Shown here piece by piece: positions 33,255-42,437 of a DNA stretch of 64,000 nucleotides. Each line of letters opens with the position of its first letter. Position 1 is the first letter of the stretch. The position numbers and the translations under genes are program-made. Below the pieces are notes generated by a model. It saw only the letters and a list, made by a program, of their open reading frames with translations. It had not been told where the DNA came from and did not search any database. The DNA is taken from assembly GCF_001048695.1 (NCBI RefSeq), contig NZ_CVRB01000001.1, positions 124,001-188,000 on the forward strand, in the 5' to 3' direction. Source of the DNA: Neobacillus massiliamazoniensis. GTDB lineage: Bacteria > Bacillota > Bacilli > Bacillales > Cytobacillaceae.

Positions 33255-36200
33255 TTATTTCAGGGGACAATATGCTTGATGCACTCTGGCACCTTGATGA
33301 TTCGGGTCAAGACTCAGTACCATTTTTAACTGTGCATTTGCTTGTTCGTACTTATTTAAACCAATTAGACCTAGAGCCATCATGTAACGACAATGAATTT
33401 CATTTCTTTTTTTAAGGTCATCTTCAAACACAAGAAAGTCTGGAAGCGATACAGCAAAATAATCTATTTTTGGATCGTCAAACAAATGGTTTTCACCATA
33501 ATCTATTAATTTATTAAATCGACGTTTCGCTTCTTTATCATTTTTCAACTTCAGCATAGATAATCCTTGATAAAATATCGTATCTGGTGGTGCGTCATTG
33601 TAATACATCGCACTTGCGGGTTCCTCTAATCCTTGAGAGGCAAGGGAGAAGTAAGCCTGTGAGTTCTCGAAATCCCCTATTCCCTCATAAGCACACCCAA
33701 GATAATAATGGATGTTATTATCTTGAGACCCCTGAAGTTTACCTTCTCCCAAGTTGTGTGGATAAACCAAGGCTTTTTTCAAGGTTTGAATTGCTTCTTC
33801 ACAATTCATCTCTGAAAGGTATTGCTTTCCAAGTTCAATTTGTGCAAATACATATTGACCAGTAACTTTTCCTTCTCCACCTTCCCATGGATGAAAAATA
33901 CGATTACTAAGAAATTCAATGGATTTCCGGAATTGCCCTAAAGTATTTAAAAGTGTAACGTATTCAAGATACAAGTCATCCCTAGCTTCAACTAAATGGA
34001 AGTTAGAATGCAAATGCTCGAAACGCTTTTCAGGAGCATATCCCAACTTTTTGTATAATTGATCTAATTCATACAATACTCGAGCATCTAACTTATTGCA
34101 GGCAAATGCTGTTTTTAACGAAGCAAGTGCCCTCTTATAATCCTGTAATTGATTATAATAAGCAAGTGCCAAGTTACGATGAACTGTAGCAAAGTCAGGA
34201 TTCTCTTTCCTGGACTTTTCCCACAATACAATTGCTTCTTTGTATCGTTTTTTATCATAATATAGATTACCTAAATAATAATTTGCTTTTTCGTCCCTTG
34301 GATTAGCGCAAATAGCATCTTCTAAGACAATCAATTCAAACAGACTATTAGGGAAACAATAATCCGACGATGCTGCATTCCCTGCTTTACGATAGACACT
34401 TGCCTTTTCAAATTGATTCATTTTGGAGTATAAATAGCCCATTGTGTAATGAAGAAGTGGATAAACATCACTAAACTCATCGGGAACAAGACGGTTCAGT
34501 ACTTGAATTGCTTCTTCATAGAGCCCGCAGCTTTCATAATCAGCTGCTAAATGAAGATAATTATGAACATCGTCCCGCATTAATTTCCGAAGTTCGTCTA
34601 AAGTAACAAACGCTTCCTCTGTTTTGCCAAGTTCCAACAACACTAAGTAAAGCTCGTTATAAGCTCCAAAATCTGCAATATCCATGCGTAGAGTTTCTTC
34701 AGCAAAATCTTTCGCTTCATTAAAACGTTTGAGCTTACGAAGAATAGCCGTTTTTAAATGACGCCCTTTAAAGTTTCGAACATTGCGGTTAAGTGATTTT
34801 TCTATAAGCTCTAATGCCTCTAATAAGGATCTATTCACAACAGCAATTTGTGCCAATGAAAAGTAACCACTATCCTGCCATGCTGAGGACCAGACAGACT
34901 TATAAAATGCTGAGAATGCTTCCTTTAGCTTACCTTGCAGCTTTAAGGATACCCCCAGTTGATAATAAGCTTCAGAGTCATATGGATTGGGATTTCTCCA
35001 AGTTAATGAACTAATTGCAGTTCGAAAGTATTTTTCACTTACTGCAAATAAACCTCTACGTAATAATAACGTGCCATATGCGACATTTAATCGACTATCC
35101 TTGGAATCACGCTTTAACCCCTCTAAGTAATAGGCTTCAGGTTCAAATGTAGCATGGCGATATTGTTCTAAATGTAACCCTGCAAGAAATAATTCTTCTG
35201 TCGTTTTTAATTCCTCTGGAAGAGGTAGAGGTTTTGCCGCATCAGGTATTTCCTCTATTTTATTCTTCTCGGGCTGATAGGAAATTAATATAGTCCCTTT
35301 TTTGTCTCTGACTGTAACTTGCAGATCATGTTCCTGTTCTTCATTTTCAAGTGTAATGACAGTTTGAAATGTATTAACAGGCGACAAATTAACTGTTTCC
35401 TTTAGATAATAGTGTCCATTCCCTTTCAGTTCTATGGTAGCCCCTTCAAATACTGCTGTAGTATAAACACAAATAGAAGCTTCGTTAGACAACTCATCCA
35501 CTTCCAAGTTCACAGCTGCATTAATGGAAGCATTTTTTACAACACCAATATTTTTATACGGCATGAAGTATTGGGTGAAGGTTTTTTCCTCATATGGCTG
35601 CAGCCAAGAGAAATCTGGTTGATTGTCGGTATACACCCCTGTCATCAATTCAATGTATGGCCCATCTTCATCTGTTAAATTGCGATCCCAGGCTTGCCCA
35701 AAATCACCATTCCCCCATGTCCATTGTTTTTTCCCGGGAGAAATGTGATGATTCGCAACATGAAGTAATCCTGCCTGTACACCATGGTCATATCCACCCA
35801 CAAAGTTGTAATCTGATTTGTAAGCCATATAAGAGGTTGGAACAGGGATATTTTTATAGCGTGAAATATCGACTCCCTCAGAATAATCCATCTTATAATA
35901 GGTTCCTGTAGCAATCGGAAACCTTGAAACATCTCGCTTGCCATGATCAAAAACAGCATGAACATCCGGTGGAAAGACAGATTGCGTATAATCATTCACG
36001 GCTACTGCTGGATTTGCCCACCATAAAAATGTTTGGGGCTCGGCTGTCCGATTATATAATTGGACGTTGATTTCCAAGTATGCTTTACCTGGATATAAAG
36101 TAAAACCAGCTGTTACCTTTGTACCATACATACGATCAATTTCGCTTACCCAAACTGTTGCACTGCCGTCCTCATTTTCGGAAGTCTTATATTCCACAGG

Positions 36201-36599
36201 GCCGAAAGTATTTGGACGATGATGCTGTGGCCAGTTGAATTCAATACCACCAGAAATCCATGGACCTGCCAGGCCAACAAGGGCTGGTTTAATGACACGA
36301 TTGTAATAGACAAAATCATAATTATTTGTTTTATCAAGTGCCCTGTAAATACGCCCTCCTATTTCTGGCATGACTTCAATATGAATATATTCGTTTTCTA
36401 AAATAACCAGTTTGTAGGTTTGTAATGTTTTATTATCGTGAATTTTATCAATTACTGGATATGGATAAACCTTTCCTGAACTTCCCTGGTAAACTCTTTT
36501 TTCAAGAAACATTGGGTTTTTTTCAGGCTCTCCGACACCGTATGTAGGAATCTCTCTGCTTTCCTCCCAAATACGTACTTTTTGTTCCATACTTTTCAA
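33255..36599 (-). CDS. DUF5107 and tetratricopeptide-repeat protein
   Basis: Large cytoplasmic protein of 1114 residues without signal peptide. Residues 1-340 match the DUF5107 pattern (EVMPEIGGRIYRALDKT, GGIEFNWPQHHRPNTFGPV), related to galactose mutarotase folds. After a short beta region (about 370-450), ten or more TPR units run to the C-terminus (for example YYLGNLYYDKKRYKEAIVLWEKS). TTG 36599 fits the AAGGAG site best; the GTG nine bases upstream overlaps it. It is divergent from an AraC regulator and upstream of a mutarotase-like gene. Such proteins accompany glycan loci; the reaction is unknown. Confidence 0.85.
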   Translation of the reverse strand: MKSMEQKVRIWEESREIPTYGVGEPEKNPMFLEKRVYQGSSGKVYPYPVIDKIHDNKTLQTYKLVILENEYIHIEVMPEIGGRIYRALDKTNNYDFVYYNRVIKPALVGLAGPWISGGIEFNWPQHHRPNTFGPVEYKTSENEDGSATVWVSEIDRMYGTKVTAGFTLYPGKAYLEINVQLYNRTAEPQTFLWWANPAVAVNDYTQSVFPPDVHAVFDHGKRDVSRFPIATGTYYKMDYSEGVDISRYKNIPVPTSYMAYKSDYNFVGGYDHGVQAGLLHVANHHISPGKKQWTWGNGDFGQAWDRNLTDEDGPYIELMTGVYTDNQPDFSWLQPYEEKTFTQYFMPYKNIGVVKNASINAAVNLEVDELSNEASICVYTTAVFEGATIELKGNGHYYLKETVNLSPVNTFQTVITLENEEQEHDLQVTVRDKKGTILISYQPEKNKIEEIPDAAKPLPLPEELKTTEELFLAGLHLEQYRHATFEPEAYYLEGLKRDSKDSRLNVAYGTLLLRRGLFAVSEKYFRTAISSLTWRNPNPYDSEAYYQLGVSLKLQGKLKEAFSAFYKSVWSSAWQDSGYFSLAQIAVVNRSLLEALELIEKSLNRNVRNFKGRHLKTAILRKLKRFNEAKDFAEETLRMDIADFGAYNELYLVLLELGKTEEAFVTLDELRKLMRDDVHNYLHLAADYESCGLYEEAIQVLNRLVPDEFSDVYPLLHYTMGYLYSKMNQFEKASVYRKAGNAASSDYCFPNSLFELIVLEDAICANPRDEKANYYLGNLYYDKKRYKEAIVLWEKSRKENPDFATVHRNLALAYYNQLQDYKRALASLKTAFACNKLDARVLYELDQLYKKLGYAPEKRFEHLHSNFHLVEARDDLYLEYVTLLNTLGQFRKSIEFLSNRIFHPWEGGEGKVTGQYVFAQIELGKQYLSEMNCEEAIQTLKKALVYPHNLGEGKLQGSQDNNIHYYLGCAYEGIGDFENSQAYFSLASQGLEEPASAMYYNDAPPDTIFYQGLSMLKLKNDKEAKRRFNKLIDYGENHLFDDPKIDYFAVSLPDFLVFEDDLKKRNEIHCRYMMALGLIGLNKYEQANAQLKMVLSLDPNHQGARVHQAYCPLK

Positions 36600-36771
36600 T
36601 GGACTCACTCCTTTTTATTGCTTGTACTTCAACAATACAAGGTTAAAAGGGATCTAACAATTAAAGAAATTCTGTTTATGATGGACAATATTCTGATTAA
36701 CTACTAAAATAAATAAAAATTAGATTTGGAAATATAAAAGCATTTTTTGCAGTAAATGGAGTGGTTTTTTA

Positions 36772-37659
36772 GTGGATACTGTAAAGAAACAGGAAGGGTT
36801 TGAATCAGAAAAGCTCCTGGTCCTACCAGAATATATAATCATGGAAATGATTGAAAATCCTTTGCTTCAAAGTTTGTATGTAACAGATATCGGTTACTTC
36901 CCCCATGCAAAATATCATTATCGTGAACGGAGAGATGGTTGTGACACAACTATTCTTATCTGTTGTGCGGATGGCGAGGGCTGGGTGGAACTTAATGGAG
37001 CTGAACCGCTAAGGCTTAAAGCAAATATGCTGATTGTCATACCAGCAGGAACTCCACACTCATACGGTGCAGCTGAGCAGAATCCATGGAGTATTTATTG
37101 GTTCCATATAAAAGGATGTCAAGTTAAAGAATTGGTTGAATGGTTTAGATTAGATGAAGGTCTTTTACAAATTCCAATAAGTGGTTTTGTGAAATTTGTA
37201 GAGTTATTTAATCAATGTTACGATACTCTCTTAAATAAACTTTACTCTCCAATGCATCATATAAGTGTTTCGCAAACTATAAAATATCTTTTGAGCACGC
37301 TTGGTATGTCAAGCGTACTTACAGAGAAAGAGGAAAGAAGAAAGCTCTATCTTGAAAAAGCCATAAATTACATGAATGATAACATTAACGGTACGATTAA
37401 GCTCCCAGAGCTTGCACAATTTGCTGGTTTATCAAAGCAACATTTAATTCACCTTTTTAAACAGGAAACAAGTTTCCCACCAATTGATTATTTCCTTCGA
37501 TTGAAAATGAATCGGGCGGGACAAATGCTAGATCTAACTAATCAAACCGTTAAACAAATTGCTGTTTCACTTGGGATGGATCCTTATTATTTTTCGAGAA
37601 TCTTTAAAAAAGTTATGGGTTGTTCACCCTCTGATTATCGGTTGATAAAAAAAGGCTAA
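36772..37659 (+). CDS. AraC-family transcriptional regulator with cupin sensor
   Basis: Regulator of 295 residues. The N-terminal cupin-like sugar-binding half (about 30-160) includes LIVIPAGTPHSYGAAEQNPWS, typical of AraC effector domains. Two HTH motifs follow in the C-terminal hundred residues (KLPELAQFAGLSKQHLIHLFKQ and VKQIAVSLGMDPYYFSRIFKK). The start is GTG 36772 after TGGAG. It is divergent from the DUF5107/TPR gene, 172 bp away, and probably controls that transcript in response to a sugar. Confidence 0.92.
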   Translation: MDTVKKQEGFESEKLLVLPEYIIMEMIENPLLQSLYVTDIGYFPHAKYHYRERRDGCDTTILICCADGEGWVELNGAEPLRLKANMLIVIPAGTPHSYGAAEQNPWSIYWFHIKGCQVKELVEWFRLDEGLLQIPISGFVKFVELFNQCYDTLLNKLYSPMHHISVSQTIKYLLSTLGMSSVLTEKEERRKLYLEKAINYMNDNINGTIKLPELAQFAGLSKQHLIHLFKQETSFPPIDYFLRLKMNRAGQMLDLTNQTVKQIAVSLGMDPYYFSRIFKKVMGCSPSDYRLIKKG

Positions 37660-37742
37660 TACAAGATAATAAGCCACATAGACGAAAAAAATGATATTAC
37701 TATTCTCAGGACCAAACCGCAAATTGTTGGCTAAAGTTTAGA

Positions 37743-37779
37743 AAAGCTGTCCTTACGATGTTGTAGGGGACAGCTTTTT
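37743..37779 (+). terminator. Rho-independent terminator after the AraC gene
   Basis: A ten-base stem (AAAGCTGTCC with GGGACAGCTTT) and a loop of about 15 bases are followed by TTTTTCC. It lies 84 bp past the AraC stop codon and closes the glycan locus. Confidence 0.85.
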
Positions 37780-37884
37780 CCTTTATCTTTATGCACTCGG
37801 AAATATTGATATATCAAGCTTCCTTACTTCCTAGTGTTTGCTTGTGATTTGTAGTTTTAAAAATATAAACTGGTAATAGAACTG

Positions 37885-38592
37885 CTAAACAGTCATTTTC
37901 CAGCTTGATAAAGTCAACCAGTTTTCCTTTTCCTTATAATCAGGCATTATTTTACCAACAAGGCGCCAGAAGGATCGGTCATGGTTCAGATGAACCATAT
38001 GGCACATTTCGTGAACGACTACATAGTCGATCACCTCTCTTGGTGCCATTGCCAGTCTCCAATTGAATGTTAACTGCTGTTTTGAATCACAGGTTCCCCA
38101 TGTAGTTTTGCTATCCGTGATACGAAAAGAACGTGGTTTTGTTTTAAAAAGGCTCTGATACGAGGATATGCTCCTCTCCACTAAAGCCTTACACTGCTGG
38201 TAATAAAATCGTTTTAAAGCTTGTTTTATTTTTTCAGTGTCAGGCTGCTTTACATATATATGTAGCTTTTCTTCTTTAAACTCGACATGTTCTTGCGCTA
38301 TATTTATATCTTGAAAGATCTGTATGGGATAGGTGTTTCCTAAATAAAGAAAACTCTCACCATACTCATAGACCTTTTTCTGTGGTCCCAGCAGCCTATC
38401 CTTCATTTCTTTTAATTTTTGCTGAATAAGATCCCATTTTTCCTCTAATAATTGAAGTACTTTTTCATCAGGTGTCCCTTTTGGAGCCTGGAATTCAATA
38501 TTTCCATAACTATCTATCGTAATTCCTATTGAGGTACGGTTTTTGTACTTGATCTCAAAACGTATTGTCTCACCTAAGTAGGTATGTATCAT
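37885..38592 (-). CDS. YgjP-like M48-family metallopeptidase (DUF45)
   Basis: Predicted zinc metallopeptidase of 235 residues. The HExxH motif is in VVHEMCHMVHLNHDRSFW, with the third ligand region downstream. The TTWGTCDSKQQLTFNWRLAMAP segment before it is diagnostic of the YgjP/DUF45 group. The N-terminal half is beta-rich and charged. AGGTGATGAC precedes the ATG. These proteins are widespread and their substrate is unknown. It is 28 bp downstream of the DUF1456 gene and may be co-transcribed. Confidence 0.9.
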   Translation of the reverse strand: MIHTYLGETIRFEIKYKNRTSIGITIDSYGNIEFQAPKGTPDEKVLQLLEEKWDLIQQKLKEMKDRLLGPQKKVYEYGESFLYLGNTYPIQIFQDINIAQEHVEFKEEKLHIYVKQPDTEKIKQALKRFYYQQCKALVERSISSYQSLFKTKPRSFRITDSKTTWGTCDSKQQLTFNWRLAMAPREVIDYVVVHEMCHMVHLNHDRSFWRLVGKIMPDYKEKENWLTLSSWKMTV

Positions 38593-38620
38593 GTCATCAC
38601 CTATAAGATTCTTTAATGCA

Positions 38621-39118
38621 TTATCCCCTGTATTTTACAGCCAACCCTTTTAAAAAATTCCTGGCGTATTTATCTCCGCACTCTTTATAATTCTTATGCC
38701 CAACTTTTCTTAAGAAAGCACTAAGTTCTCCTTTTGAAACCGTGATTCCTACTTTTTCGAAAATATCCAGCATATCCTCAGTAGTTAATGCTAATGCTAT
38801 TTTTACTTTCTTCAACAGGAGATTATTAATGTTTGCACTTTTCTTTATAGACGGTTCTGGCGTATCAGGCTGTCCTGGTTTGGGCTCTTGTTTTCCTCTT
38901 TTAAAAATAATAAAACCATTTAAAAATGAATCTAACATACTGTTATTACATTTTATTTGATCGTCACTTTCTGCATCATACTCGTCTGATTTTGTGAGAA
39001 TCTTTATTACTTCTGGTACTGTTACATCCACGCCGCCAAGTTTAAATATCTCTGCCATTTCTTTATTTTTTATTTCCATTGCATATCTCAATCGAATTAA
39101 TATATCGTTATTATCCAC
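38621..39118 (-). CDS. DUF1456 (YehS-like) protein
   Basis: Small cytoplasmic protein of 165 residues made of two copies of the DUF1456 repeat: NDILIRLRYAMEIKN...MAEIFKLGGVDVT near the start and NNLLLKKVKIALALTTEDMLDIFEKVGI in the second half. A charged linker with a Pro/Gly-rich stretch joins them. GTG 39118 is chosen because AGGAGG precedes it. Function is unknown; the repeats are helical and may bind nucleic acid, which is inference only. Confidence 0.88.
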   Translation of the reverse strand: MDNNDILIRLRYAMEIKNKEMAEIFKLGGVDVTVPEVIKILTKSDEYDAESDDQIKCNNSMLDSFLNGFIIFKRGKQEPKPGQPDTPEPSIKKSANINNLLLKKVKIALALTTEDMLDIFEKVGITVSKGELSAFLRKVGHKNYKECGDKYARNFLKGLAVKYRG

Positions 39119-39639
39119 AATAGACCTCCTATATTTAAAATTAGTGCCTGTCCCTCGAAGCAACAGGGACTATTATTTTAATCTAACTTATTCCAATCTT
39201 TGTATCTGCCTCGACCTGTGTTTTAGTATTAAAGCGATAGTAATACGCAGATGTAGTTAGAGTTTCCATGCTTTTAATTTTATAACCCACATACTTCAAA
39301 CCCGTCCAAACAAGCTATATTATTGCTGCTTATACCATAGATAGATATCATCCTATTTCAGTCTCAACAAAACTACCAGCACATTTGATTAATCTAATAC
39401 TACCTCGTCGTAAATAGGATATCAAAAAAGGAAATAGGCAACTCCCCGAAGAGGATTAGTTGCCCTTCTTTAAAATGAATTGCGAGGTACACTCCACATG
39501 GCTTAAGTGGTGATAGCAGACAACGGCGATGTAGTTAGTGTTTACCTAATTGTTAATTTTAGTAGAAGAGATATTGATTAACAATAGCACCCGTTCGTAA
39601 TATAAGGTTAGCCGGATTTCTGGTTGACCATTTTTATAT
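39119..39639. other. Intergenic region without recognisable gene; two hairpins
   Basis: No supported coding frame is present. A stem GTCCCT/AGGGAC lies at 39150-39170, in the leader of the DUF1456 gene. A second stem (GGCAACT/AGTTGCC) at about 39437-39463 is followed on the minus strand by a T-rich run and may end the HAD phosphatase transcript. Confidence 0.5.
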
Positions 39640-40467
39640 TTATTGAATTCTAACTAGTTCTGTTTTTAAGATAAACTCTTCAACAACTTTAGCAACGCCG
39701 TCGTTCATATTGGTATCTGTTATAAAATCAGCCTGGGCTTTTATCGCTTCAGATGCATTACCCATCGCAACTCCAAGGCCGGCAAATTGGATCATCGATA
39801 GATCATTATTGCCGTCGCCAATCGCAATGACTTCATCCCGGATAATGCCAAGCTGTTGTATGAGGCTATTTAAGCTTGTCCCTTTTGTTACACCTGATTC
39901 AGTAAACTCCAGAAAGAACGGTTTTGAACGCATAATACTTAAGCTTCCTGCAAATTCCTTTTGCAGCTTCTTTTCCACTTTTGCAAGAATCTCAGGTTCT
40001 TTAAGCATTAATACCTTGACAACAGGATCTCTCACTGCATCGACAAAACTGTCGACCACTTTTATTTGAAGCTTTGTCAGTTCCCCTTCAATATCTGTAT
40101 ACTGATTTGGTTCTTCCGTAACAATCGTCTCGCCGACATATGTATGAATCCACACATTTTCACGGCGGCTGATTTCGTATAATTGATGAACTATCTCTTT
40201 TGGCAATGTTGAGCTAAACCATTCATCTCCTGTTTGGCAATTGATGATTTTTCCTCCATTAAATGAAAGAATAAAGCTGCCGTATTCTTTCAAATGCAGC
40301 TCTTCGGCAATGGGTAGCATTGCGCTTGTTGGCCGTCCAGAAGCCAGCACTACTTTTACACCGGCTTCCTGCGCTTCCATCAGAGATTGCTTTGTCCGTG
40401 GGGAGATGGTCAAATCATCACGAAGCAGTGTATCATCTAAGTCTAGGACAATCATTTTATATGTCAT
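39640..40467 (-). CDS. Cof-type HAD-IIB family hydrolase (YidA-like sugar phosphatase)
   Basis: Phosphatase of 275 residues with all four HAD motifs: DLDDTLL near the N-terminus (Asp nucleophile), VVLASGR (motif II), Lys within the TKGTSLN segment (motif III) and IGDGNNDLSMIQFAGLGVAMGNA (motif IV, metal ligands). The C2-type cap between motifs II and III marks the Cof/YidA branch that acts on phosphosugars or cofactors. AGGAAGGAAA precedes the ATG. It is a housekeeping-type gene at the host side of the prophage boundary; substrate unknown. Confidence 0.93.
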   Translation of the reverse strand: MTYKMIVLDLDDTLLRDDLTISPRTKQSLMEAQEAGVKVVLASGRPTSAMLPIAEELHLKEYGSFILSFNGGKIINCQTGDEWFSSTLPKEIVHQLYEISRRENVWIHTYVGETIVTEEPNQYTDIEGELTKLQIKVVDSFVDAVRDPVVKVLMLKEPEILAKVEKKLQKEFAGSLSIMRSKPFFLEFTESGVTKGTSLNSLIQQLGIIRDEVIAIGDGNNDLSMIQFAGLGVAMGNASEAIKAQADFITDTNMNDGVAKVVEEFILKTELVRIQ

Positions 40468-40837
40468 TCTAGTTGTTTCCTTCCTATTAAAATTCTTTAT
40501 TATTTTACTATAAAACTATGTTATATAAGAAAAATATTTTCCCACTTGTTACAGTAATTGATATTAAATTTTGAAAATAACTGCAAAGGGCTGGTTTTGT
40601 GGACACAGTACCTGCATCACACCCTCTCTATTCATTTTCCGATTAATAGGTATAAAAAAATCCACCTTTCTTAACGAAATAGTGGATTTAACGGACTAGT
40701 ACTCAATGAAAAAGTACCTAGTTTTATGTAACTTTCAGAAGTAATACTGGTGTATGTTGGTAAGTAAATCAACGGTCAAATCACGGTTTAAATCTCTGTT
40801 AGAAAACCATATGAAGCCCTGATAGCACTGACTTTTT
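40468..40837. other. Non-coding stretch on the host side of the putative attachment site
   Basis: No supported gene was found. AT-rich DNA runs up to the tRNA-like segment. A GTTAGAAA motif near 40800 is shared with the region before the second tRNA-end copy at 44.09 kb, which suggests integrase-related DNA. Confidence 0.4.
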
Positions 40838-40901
40838 TGGCGGTACTGCGTGGGAATCGAACCCACCAGACCTAGCACGCAGGTCTCAAGCAGTTTTGAA
40901 G
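40838..40901 (-). tRNA. 3' half of a tRNA-Sec-like gene (partial), probable prophage attachment-site copy
   Basis: On the minus strand a UCA anticodon sits in a CTTCAAA loop (40895-40901). After it come a long variable arm (6-bp stem AGACCT/AGGTCT, 40868-40886), a perfect T arm (GTGGG-TTCGATT-CCCAC, 40850-40866), an eight-base acceptor strand, discriminator G and encoded CCA. UCA, the 8-bp acceptor strand and the long variable arm are tRNA-Sec traits. The 5' half is missing: no GGTACTGC lies upstream and the anticodon stem pairs at only three of five positions. Intact pairing from the loop onward but none before it is what an attL/attR copy looks like. Confidence 0.6.
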
Positions 40902-41628
40902 ACCCGATGTCTTCACTAAGGTATCTTGCAATGTTCATTAACAAGATGAATTCCCGCCAAATCAACATTTAATGAATTCTTATCAGGAAATGTCACTAGT
41001 GTTAGTCTAAATAATTCACTTGTACCTTGGTCAAATTCACATTAGTATACATGTATTGAGACATATAGGTCTATCATATTGTCAATAGGGATTCACATTA
41101 GCGATTGCAGTTATCTCTAATGCAGATCCGTCCTCATTGTTTAATTAGCTTAGCTATTTAAAAAAATGCAAAACTTTATATTTTGGAAGATTTATCTAGA
41201 AAATATTTGGTCTCATAAAGTTATATATTTTGAACACTCCCCACGCTCAATATCACCTAAGGCCTTTTTATTTTTAGCAGTATCTTTTATTAAAAAACAG
41301 AGTCTCCTACCTAATGCTTCTTGAATTCCTTATTTGCATTTTAAATATTTAGGATTTGATTTTTTAATGGGTTTTCATGAGGAATACCATATTTTTCAGC
41401 TAAAACTCATTACAACCACATCCTTAAATTAATCATTTTATCGATTAAACTTAATTTTTTCTCCATAAAAAATCCCCTCCTGTGGTAGACAGTACCGTTT
41501 ATTTTTCATATGTCTACAAAAGAGGGATAATATTAACTATTTAGATGACTAATAATTCCTAAATATGAAAAGTCGAACCTAATGTTGGCCATAGCTTTGC
41601 TTCATACATTTTTAAAAGCATAAGTATT
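40902..41628. other. AT-rich non-coding/decayed region next to the attachment site
   Basis: No intact gene is present. On the minus strand a strong ribosome site (AGGAGGGG) at about 41473-41480 precedes an 18-codon frame (41410-41466) broken by stops. Further scraps of coding-like sequence follow (around 41240-41400, such as LAEKYGIPHENPLKNQ), consistent with a decayed gene. An inverted repeat (GTAGAC/GTCTAC) lies at about 41485-41516. Confidence 0.45.
41410..41466 (-). pseudogene. Start of a decayed small gene
   Basis: ATG 41466 follows AGGAGGGG and encodes MEKKLSLIDKMINLRMWL before a stop. Coding-like text resumes in other frames downstream. The strong translation start with interrupted frames suggests a pseudogene. 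The family is not recognised. Confidence 0.25.
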
Positions 41629-42405
41629 CTATCGCCAATTATTTCTATAAGATAGTTGCCCGTAATTATTAATCTTATAATCCCTACCAAAATATAATCC
41701 AGATCCTCTGAATATTAAATCCCTCCGCTCATACTGTACTCCTTTTTTAATGAATCGTAATATAATTTGTAATCTTTCTTTATCATCAATGTTTCCTCTT
41801 GCCCCAACTTCCTTTTTAACATCTTTATATTGAGGAAAACTTCCATCATTAACTATCTGATCGAAACTAAAGGCCAATCCCTGTGTACTTTTGATTCCTA
41901 ATTGCTGCGAGATACCTAAAGCTAATTCAATATAAACGAGGGCATACTTTCTCTGAATTTGTTGATTTTCCTTTGTCTTCCCCATCTGCTCGAAAGCCTG
42001 CTGCCAGTCTGGTTTAAGTTTATGGGCTTGACCTGGGATTGAGATTGTGGTGGCCCACTTCCTTTGGGTATTGTGTGACTCTTTTAATATTTGTTTTAAA
42101 GTCTGGGACTTCTCTTCACCAAAAATGGTTTCAAAATCTCTAGGGTAATTTCGTATATATTCTTCCAATAGAGGTTCCAATGTGTTTTGTCCCAAATTAA
42201 ATTGTAAAATTCCAAATGAGATTCCTTGACCATCAAAATTGCCAGCTACTGTTGAATATGCCTGCTCACCTTCAAAAAAACCAGTGTTGAGTAACAAGTC
42301 CTCTCTAAGGTTATTAGGAAGAGACTCGGCATCTAACATTTGAGCAGATGTGGATATTGGAAATAATAGTAACAGTAATAAACATATGTATACTTTTCTT
42401 TTCAT
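41629..42405 (-). CDS. Secreted lysozyme-like / GH46 chitosanase-like protein
   Basis: Secreted protein of 258 residues. The signal peptide ends at about 21 (STSAQ). The segment FFEGEQAYSTVAGNFDGQGISFGILQFN resembles the catalytic region of the lysozyme-like GH46 fold, where a Glu and an Asp about 17 residues apart flank GDGxGIT; here they are in FEGE and NFDGQG. The rest is helical, with no cell-wall-binding repeat. AGGAGG precedes the ATG. It shares an operon with the secreted protein 32 bp upstream. Substrate (chitosan or peptidoglycan) is not determined. It may be lysogenic-conversion cargo. Confidence 0.6.
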   Translation of the reverse strand: MKRKVYICLLLLLLFPISTSAQMLDAESLPNNLREDLLLNTGFFEGEQAYSTVAGNFDGQGISFGILQFNLGQNTLEPLLEEYIRNYPRDFETIFGEEKSQTLKQILKESHNTQRKWATTISIPGQAHKLKPDWQQAFEQMGKTKENQQIQRKYALVYIELALGISQQLGIKSTQGLAFSFDQIVNDGSFPQYKDVKKEVGARGNIDDKERLQIILRFIKKGVQYERRDLIFRGSGLYFGRDYKINNYGQLSYRNNWR

Positions 42406-42437
42406 AAGAAATACCCTCCTATCTATTTTATTTCAAA

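Noticed and set aside
35675..35995. Minus-strand frame of 106 codons within the DUF5107 gene
   Set aside because: It is a shifted-frame shadow of the DUF5107 domain, whose own frame is fully consistent.
40838..40930. Complete, functional tRNA-Sec gene, or end of tmRNA
   Set aside because: The 5' acceptor strand (GGTACTGC) is missing and two anticodon-stem pairs fail, so no cloverleaf forms. The sequence upstream and the 3' end do not match tmRNA, which lacks the long variable arm seen here.
40735..40968. Minus-strand frame of 77 codons around the tRNA-like segment
   Set aside because: The frame runs through the structured tRNA 3' half; its apparent coding potential is incidental.
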